NCBI GenBank assembly: GCA_032622095.1
Contig: CP136062.1
Coordinates: 164,232,875-164,296,874 of the forward strand
Length of the DNA: 64,000 nucleotides
Origin: Siphonodentalium dalli
Lineage: Eukaryota > Mollusca > Scaphopoda > Gadilida > Siphonodentaliidae
Direction of reading: 5' to 3'
Below the pieces are notes generated by a model. That model was not told where the DNA came from and did no database searches. It saw only the letters and a program-made list of their open reading frames with translations. The translations under genes were made by a program, and so were the position numbers. Within the stretch, counting starts at the first letter, position 1. The number at the start of each line of letters is the position of its first letter. Positions 58,741 through 64,000 of this stretch are shown one piece after another.

Positions 58741-59495
58741 CTTGGTTTAATTTGTTAGTGGTATTTTTTTTGGATAAGTTATAGAGTGGTGAGGACCCCT
58801 GACTCACAATCCACGCGGCGTGGGTAAAATCATGGTACTAGGTGCTTAGAAATATGTATACAAAAGGACCACAATCAAACTATAGAGCCATAGAAATATT
58901 GCGAGGGTTTCCAATTAAAACATAAGACCATATGTATACAAAAGGACCACGATTAAACTATGGAACCATAGAACGGCGTGGGCGAATAAAATTGGTAAAG
59001 AGCGTGATAATAATTGGTACACTATCCAACCAGATGCACGATTCCATGTATGCGCGCGGTCCACAACAGGTGCACGAGAAGCATGGTGACGCTAAATAAT
59101 TGTGGCGGGACGATTAAACATTAGTCAGGCACGCGGTCTAACCAGGTGACTATAAAGGTACACGCTTCCCTTGTTTCAAAAGGTCCAAACAGGTTCACGA
59201 GGCTTGGTGACGCTAAATAATTACGGTGGCCATTGTTGGCTCGAATAAGGAGGAGTTTCGTCACTCTATCATATAATTAAGAATGAGCGACTTTAATTGA
59301 TTAAAACCTATCAAATAATTAAGAAGGCAAAGGAGGGGTTTCATTAATTCATTCTACCTATCAAATAATTAAAACGGAAAAGGAGGGGCTTTCACACAAT
59401 AAGAGCCCCTAATAAACCCCTACTATTGGCCCTCAATAAGGTGAAACAAAGGGGGGGAATCGATAGAATACCCCGATAGCGCCCCCTATACTACT

Positions 59496-59501
59496 CATGT
59501 T
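59496..59501. repeat. Right 6-bp target-site duplication (CATGTT)
   Basis: It directly follows the right end '..tatactact' and matches CAGGTT on the left in five of six bases. Confidence 0.6.
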
Positions 59502-59722
59502 GTTTGTGTACCAAATGCCCAATGACAGCTGAAAATAAATGACAGTTCTGTAAATTGTACCAATGTGAATGTCACCTACTGGTAACTTTGGGAGGACAAT
59601 TGCCGAGTTTGCAAATGCAAAGGTGTTTGCTTGATCACCATCGAGCTTGATATGAAAACTATTCCCGGAAGTGTCCACATTTCCTAATAACTGCACCTGT
59701 AAAGTCACTGTACCCAGATAGT
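59496..59722 (-). pseudogene. Exon-like frame truncated by the palindromic element
   Basis: On the minus strand an acceptor-like 'ggtaatttactcaag' leads into an open frame. It reads 'DYLGTVTLQVQLLGNVDTSG', 'NSFHIKLDGDQANTFAFANS' and 'LPKLPVGDIHIGTIYRTVIY', and reaches the element edge at 'IWYTNNM'. The pattern is beta-strand-like and protein-like but I do not recognise the family. Within the element the frame runs only 21 codons to a stop. Beyond the element's other end it stays open ~21 codons in the same phase (41984-42052). This suggests the element landed in coding sequence, so a host gene or an older element was disrupted. Confidence 0.45.
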
Positions 59723-60850
59723 CTTGAGTAAATTACCAGAACGTCTCAGCTCAGAGAGTATCTACAGGCAAAAACTTGGTACTGATATGGTTAACACATT
59801 TTGAGGAACCCACAATGAGTTTGATGGCTAAAATCACTAGGGGTGGACAAACCCGCACATAGAAAACATTTTAAAATAGGTAAACTTTGTTCTTATATTC
59901 ATTACGCATATTACCCCCAATTCTGAGACTTTTATAATTATTGTTTGTCTGGGTTCTGTTACAGATTTTGCTTTTAGTTACAACAAATTATTATAAAATC
60001 ACCATGTCCCAGTTGGTATTAAAGGTGCATAGTGCGTTAGTCCAACACAAGCCATCCGGAGCTTCCTAAGCATGCTCGATTTAAGTTAAGCTGGATTTGT
60101 AATCCACGTAAAGGAAAGGTACTCAGATACTTGTAAAGTAGTGTTCAGACAAGTCCGTTGATTGCGTTCCATTAAAATTGGATTAATCATTACATATAAT
60201 AACACTAAGGCGTTCAGATGGCTGGGATGCGTCAATTATGTTCTATCTGTTAAAACATTCAATAGAAAGATTATATTTTAAAAGGCAATGTAAGGTATAC
60301 CTGGCATGCATCATGCCATTTCTTGTTTTCAATCAATAAAAGATGCCGACTGTCTTTGAAAGGAAGGAAAATCAACTTGTATTTATGTCAATAATATGTT
60401 AGTTGTTGAGATTTGATAGGTTCGACATTATCGTAGAATTAAGTTATTACAGATAGATTGATTTGCAATCTTGCATTTATTCCAATATCAAACTTAATTA
60501 TTAGCTACAAATAATAAATGGAAGCTCTGCGTTATAACACAACATACGCACAACAAAAATAACCATCATAAGAACAAAGTCTCTCTATTTTCTCATTTCA
60601 CTTGTTAACAATTATAAATTTGAAGTTGTGTTATCCCCCTCCCCTTGCTACATCCCTGATATTAATACTGATCTGGCTGGTTTTGGGATCTGGATATAAA
60701 GCACAGGAAGCATTCAGGAAGGAAGCCAGCGCGACAGTGCCTCATGTACATAAATAAATAAAAGGCCGCTAGACTAAACATCGCCCATATAGGGTGGATT
60801 TATTTGATCAGTGATTTTTTTAAATGAAAAATGTGATTCTGGGAACAAGT
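59723..60850. other. No gene seen
   Basis: AT-rich flank without recognisable coding sequence or repeats beyond short runs. Confidence 0.4.
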
Positions 60851-61165
60851 TGAAAAAGGGGCATAACTCCATAAATGTTATGGTCAGACTGAACCTAAAT
60901 TCGATCGTGGCCTGTATTTTCAAGTGATTAATTCACATCCTAAATTTAAAAGCTATCGGATAATCATAACTTGAGTTATCACCCGAACAACAAAATAATC
61001 AGCAATTATAAGTCGAAAAGGGGCATAACTCAGTCAGAAAAGGTCAGGCCCGGACCCAAATTTGAACTTGATCAGGACTTTCTCATATGAAGGCCACATC
61101 CCAAGTTTCATCAAATTCTGTTGAATATTATTCAAGTTATCATCTGGACGAATCAATGGCAGCAT
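60851..61165 (+). repeat. Diverged tandem pair, 'gaaaaggggcataactc' repeat
   Basis: Two ~165-bp units beginning 'aaaaggggcataactc' at about 60853 and 61016, each followed by 'ggtcag.c..gacc.aaattg.a', 'ttttca.gtga'-like phrases and 'agtttcatc' or equivalents. I associate this phrase with molluscan dispersed repeats. The frame at 61087-61308 overlaps it and is not considered a gene. Confidence 0.6.
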
Positions 61166-61356
61166 TAAATTTATGCTATTGGTATCTTCTCAAATACAGG
61201 TGTCATCCTTCTTGTCCAAAATCTTCTGTAAACTGTCGAAACTTATCTAAATCTTTTTTATTCACTGTTGATTTTTGTGTAGAAAGAGAATTTATCATAT
61301 CAGACTGAAAAAAAATAAATATATTAAAATATTTTTCATAAATTTCAGAAATAGAG

Positions 61357-61417
61357 GATCTCTAATGAGTCGCAATTCGATACAATATTTAGTAATCAAA
61401 CTTAGTGGACGAGGTTA
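61357..61417 (+). repeat. Single copy of the 85-bp satellite unit (partial)
   Basis: 'atctctaatgagtcgcaatt' through 'agtggacgaggtta', matching the array at 62771-63210, 1.4 kb away. Confidence 0.9.
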
Positions 61418-61423
61418 AGTAAT

Positions 61424-61512
61424 GGTTAGAGCACAAGAATAGTTCTTTACCAGAATAAATCGAGTCGGAGACGAGATTTATTCTGGTAAAGAACTATTCG
61501 CGTGCTCTGACC
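61424..61512. repeat. Inverted repeat, ~38-bp stem
   Basis: 'ggttagagcacaagaatagt' from 61424 onward pairs with the sequence ending 'cgtgctctgacc' at 61512. The innermost 25 bp ('gaatagttctttaccagaat' and on) match perfectly around a 13-base loop. Confidence 0.9.
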
Positions 61513-61643
61513 GACTTAGAGCACAATTGACCGCACATAATGCGATTATCTCGAAATACGAAATTGATCGTGCGTTGAACACGACGTACAATCCGTGCGC
61601 TGGCCGAGATGAACGCAATGACCCGTTAGCCACACCAATCATC
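61478..61643 (+). CDS. Candidate exon with perfect 5' splice site
   Basis: The plus strand is open and codes 'FSGKELFACSDRLRAQLTAH', 'IISKYEIDRALNTTYNPCAG' and 'RDERNDPLATPII', ending at GTGAGT (61644-61649), a consensus donor. GC content is higher than around it. The acceptor is unclear because the 5' end lies inside the inverted repeat at 61424-61512. Protein family not recognised. A 156-codon frame on the other strand (61478-61948) covers the same bases; the donor and composition favour the plus strand, but not decisively. Confidence 0.35.
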
Positions 61644-62324
61644 GTGAGTACCCATGCAGTGATCGCCGTTGAATGTGAATAAATATGTCCGAAACGACAC
61701 GGATTAACATGTGACCCGTTTTCACAAACCAAGTCACTCGCAGATGTGTTTGGAAAGTCAAATGTGGAAGTCGCATGATTGTGTCTTATACTATTATTAT
61801 ATACATTGTATAAATGGATCATAAATTCCGAAGAAGTCTGTCTGCCAGAATGATGACATGGAATTTGACCTGTAACCAACAACCAACTACTTTTGCCAAA
61901 GGTAATGCTGCACATCATTATTATGTGGCAAACGTGTCGCCTTTTCAAGAAACTGTTTCGAAATTACTACCATAATAGTCCATTGGTTCCTCCAGATTAT
62001 CCAGATACAAGTTCTGTTGTTAGTTATATCGGATATGTGGAGCGCTATATTGTGAAGTGGTGATTATGTTGGATCATTGGATCTATCACTATATTTAGTG
62101 GTTCTAAATGTAAATGTTAATTCGTTTAGTTTCATCTGTTCATCGTTGGATTAGTGGTCCTGAGAATATTTTCGGAACTGGATTAGTTTTGTGGAATAAT
62201 TATAATAAATGTAATTATGCTACTAGTTAATAAATAATTCAACCAATGCATGTTGTTACTATTGCCACCCCCGCCCCCGTTCGTCCTGTTGATGTATTAT
62301 ATATATATATAGATATTGTAATTT

Positions 62325-62722
62325 TGGTAAATCACACCCAATTCCCAAGGCTGGCAAACTAATATTTCAGTGATATCCCATTGTTCGACACGCGCCACTC
62401 TTAACAAACAAATCGCGCGGTCGTTTCAATGTAGCTTCAGTTATTATACAAGAGGACATGCACCCCCATCGCACTCCCCTTATACGCCGTCCCTATATAT
62501 GTGCCTGCTTAGTATATTAGAGGTGCATAAATAGTAACGGCGTATAATGGCAGTGTGTTTGGGGGAAGCAGAGCGCTGTTCGTGCCCCTGTGGCCTCTGG
62601 TAATTGAAGCTACTTCGAAGCGCCCGTGCGATTTGTATGTTGTGAGTTGCGTGTGCCTAACAGTAGGGTAATCATTGAACTATTCATTCGCCAGCCTTGG
62701 GAATCGGTGTGCTTTACCAAAA
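62325..62722. repeat. ~400-bp imperfect palindromic element
   Basis: The outer parts 'ttcccaaggctggc' (about 62342) and 'gccagccttgggaa' (about 62690), and the inner 'ttatacgccgt' (62481) and 'acggcgtataa' (62537), are inversely related. Intermediate blocks such as 'gtagcttca.tta' and 'tgaagctac' also pair. The arms are ~190 bp with ~75-80% match by eye. It looks like a short non-autonomous foldback element. Confidence 0.7.
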
Positions 62723-62770
62723 ATCAGGGAACGATTGCAACAATGGGATTGTGCTCTAATATATTTTATA

Positions 62771-63210
62771 CAGAGCTGCGAGAATCTCTAATGAGTCGAT
62801 TTTCGATACAATATTTAGTAATCAAATTTAGTGGACGAGGTTAATAAATTTTGTACAGAGCTGCGGGGATCTGTAATGAGTCGCAATTCGATACAATATT
62901 TAGTAATCAAATTTAGTGGACGAGGTTAATATATTTTGTACAGAGCTGCGGGGATCTCTAATGAGTCGATTTTCGATACAATATTTAGTAATCAAATTCC
63001 GCGGACGAGGTTAATAAATTGTGTACAGAGCTGCGGGGATCTCTAATGAGTCGATTTTCGATAGAATATTTAGTAATCAAATTTAGTGGACGAGGTTAAT
63101 AAATTGTGTACAGAGCTGCGGGGATCTCTAATGAGTCGATTTTCTATACAATATTTAGTAATCAAATTTAGAGGATGAGGTTAATAATTTTTGTACAGAG
63201 CTGCAGCAAT
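62771..63210 (+). repeat. 85-bp satellite array, five full copies plus part
   Basis: 'cagagctgcg' recurs at 62771, 62856, 62941, 63026, 63111 and 63196, exactly 85 bases apart. Each unit contains 'atctctaatgagtcg', 'tacaatatttagtaatcaaa' and 'gtggacgaggttaat'. Confidence 0.95.
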
Positions 63211-63773
63211 CACATTTTAGCAAGGAAAAACGATCTTGTAATGGCTGGGGTTAAAAAACATTAATATTGATTTCCTTATCACAACCAAAGAGGAAGTAAA
63301 GACACCTTCAAGAAAAATATAGTTCCATTTCAAATGTCTTTTCATGTTGACAAAATTGTTCAACCACCCTTATCACCCATGTTTATCTCACAGTCAACAC
63401 TAAATAACCCAACACAAATTATATATCATAATTATATTGTGATTAACATCATAATAAAGTTATCGATATCTTTGCACTAAGCTCATACATCACGGCGCAT
63501 GCCAATAATACATAATATATAAAAATATGAGGCCGGGGTTAGGAGCTAATTATGTGTTAAAATATGATAAATTTATTGTTCATTCTCGCAATCAATTTTC
63601 GAAATTCAAGACAAAATCTACCAAATCCACATTAAAATACTAGCATATACACATTACACCTAGAAAACCAAATTGATGAATTTGACACAAATAGCAAACT
63701 GGATACAATAGGTAGTTACTTAGAAAAATATCCTCAGCCATTACGTTCATGCTGAAAAACAGGGTTGACTCAC
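63211..63773. other. No gene seen; probable intron
   Basis: AT-rich DNA. If the exon at 63774-63938 is real, this lies in its downstream intron on the minus strand. Confidence 0.4.
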
Positions 63774-63938
63774 CATTCGAATAATAGGTTCTAACAATTT
63801 GTCGCCGTCAACTTGTGTCCAGTTCATCTCCATAGCTCCCCCTCGATCACCGGGAGAGCCTCCTCGATCACAGGGAGAGCAGGGTGTGATAAGGTCATCG
63901 ACGATTATATTTCTGTCGTTCCTAGATGGCCCTGATAC
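63774..63938 (-). CDS. Internal exon of an unidentified gene
   Basis: On the minus strand a 3' splice site 'gaatttgttcag' is followed by 165 open bases (55 codons, phase 0 at both ends) and a consensus donor 'ATG|gtgagt'. The peptide reads '[20 protein letters not shown]', then '[14 protein letters not shown]', then '[20 protein letters not shown]'. Codon composition is GC-richer than the flanks, and both splice sites fit consensus, so this is the most credible host exon in the window. I do not recognise the protein. The next upstream exon would lie beyond the right edge; no downstream exon could be assigned. Confidence 0.55.
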
Positions 63939-64000
63939 CTGAACAAATTCAAATTAATGTATTATTGACCTTGATTACATCAAACTTTCACTCTTTTAAA

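Larger units (their letters stand above)
42053..59495. mobile_element. 17.4-kb palindromic Polinton-like element without Polinton genes
   Basis: The left arm (42053-50680) is the reverse complement of the right arm (51991-59495), apart from arm-specific indels. A unique spacer lies at 50681-51990. Both outer ends read AGTAGTATAGGGGGCGCTAT inward, and 6-bp sites differing at one base flank them. Polintons/Mavericks are known for AG-starting ends, 6-bp duplications, long inverted repeats and 15-20 kb length. Here the inverted repeat is almost the entire element, and I find none of their genes (polymerase B, integrase, ATPase, protease, capsids). The arms encode instead one intact 201-codon gene each plus two decayed small frames. 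Most of each arm is repetitive AT-rich DNA. It could be a non-autonomous foldback derivative of a Polinton, or a separate linear-plasmid/virus-like lineage; the sequence does not decide. Confidence 0.75.
51991..59495 (-). repeat. Right arm of the palindrome (7.5 kb)
   Basis: The reverse complement of 50680-42053 apart from indels. It lacks the satellite. Right-only DNA includes about 56030-56535, built of extra copies of the 'gtgtacctttaaggtac..ccatttatgaagtgaataac' module, and an extra set of 'attcaacca' modules in 58010-58480. Confidence 0.9.

Noticed and set aside
42053-59495. The palindrome as a pure assembly or library artefact (read folded back on itself).
   Set aside because: The arms differ by a 1.85-kb insertion, a ~510-bp insertion and many point changes, and the outer ends coincide with near-identical 6-bp flanks. 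A fold-back read would give identical arms. Raw reads spanning the centre would still be worth seeing.
61478-61948. 156-codon minus-strand frame as a gene.
   Set aside because: It overlaps a plus-strand frame ending at a perfect donor site and has no recognisable family. It is kept only as a less likely alternative.

Overview
This looks like nuclear DNA of an invertebrate animal, most likely a mollusc; that assignment is an inference. The window is AT-rich and gene-poor. It contains splice-bounded exon fragments, decayed non-LTR retrotransposons, TatD-type and MULE-associated zinc-finger remnants, Helitron-like repeats, and long elements built from 'gttatg..cctggctctacccctatttgac' modules that end in 'ggtgagctaaaaa', a repeat style I associate with molluscan genomes. 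There is no bacterial-style operon and almost no intact gene.

Layout. 0-2.4 kb: a TatD-type hydrolase pseudogene with an N-terminal zinc finger. 4.5-5.2 kb: the 3' part of a non-LTR reverse transcriptase. 7.0-9.05, 32.1-33.5 and 34.1-34.5 kb: three copies of the modular dispersed element. 10.3 kb: a zinc-finger fragment. 12.09-13.16 kb: a TA-flanked element with terminal inverted repeats. 15.5-16.7 kb: a second LINE fragment, interrupted by other DNA. 20.07-21.85 kb: three Helitron-like units joined head to tail. 24.4 kb: a perfect 63-bp hairpin. 25.5-26.1 kb: two minisatellites. 26.15-30.99 kb: two inverted ~0.9-kb repeats enclosing two oppositely oriented fragments of one gene family. 34.6-40.6 kb: dispersed and tandem duplications.

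The main feature is at 42,053-59,495: a 17.4-kb, nearly complete palindrome. Its arms are 8.6 and 7.5 kb around a 1.3-kb unique centre. Its ends are AGTAGTATAGGGGGCGC... and the inverse, and it is flanked by near-identical 6-bp sites (CAGGTT/CATGTT). Size, AGT...ACT ends and 6-bp duplications match Polinton/Maverick elements, but I see no polymerase B, integrase, ATPase, protease or capsid gene. Each arm instead carries an intact 201-codon gene of unknown function. The two copies differ at five bases in three codons, all amino-acid changing. Each arm also has a 97-codon frame broken differently in each copy, and a hydrophobic 69-codon frame intact in one copy. The left arm alone holds a satellite with a 280-bp higher-order period. 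The element appears to have split an exon-like reading frame that can be followed across both flanks.

59.5-64 kb: dispersed repeats, a palindromic element, an 85-bp satellite, and two candidate host exons, of which the one at 63,774-63,938 (minus strand) has the best splice sites. No complete multi-exon host gene can be assembled from this window alone.
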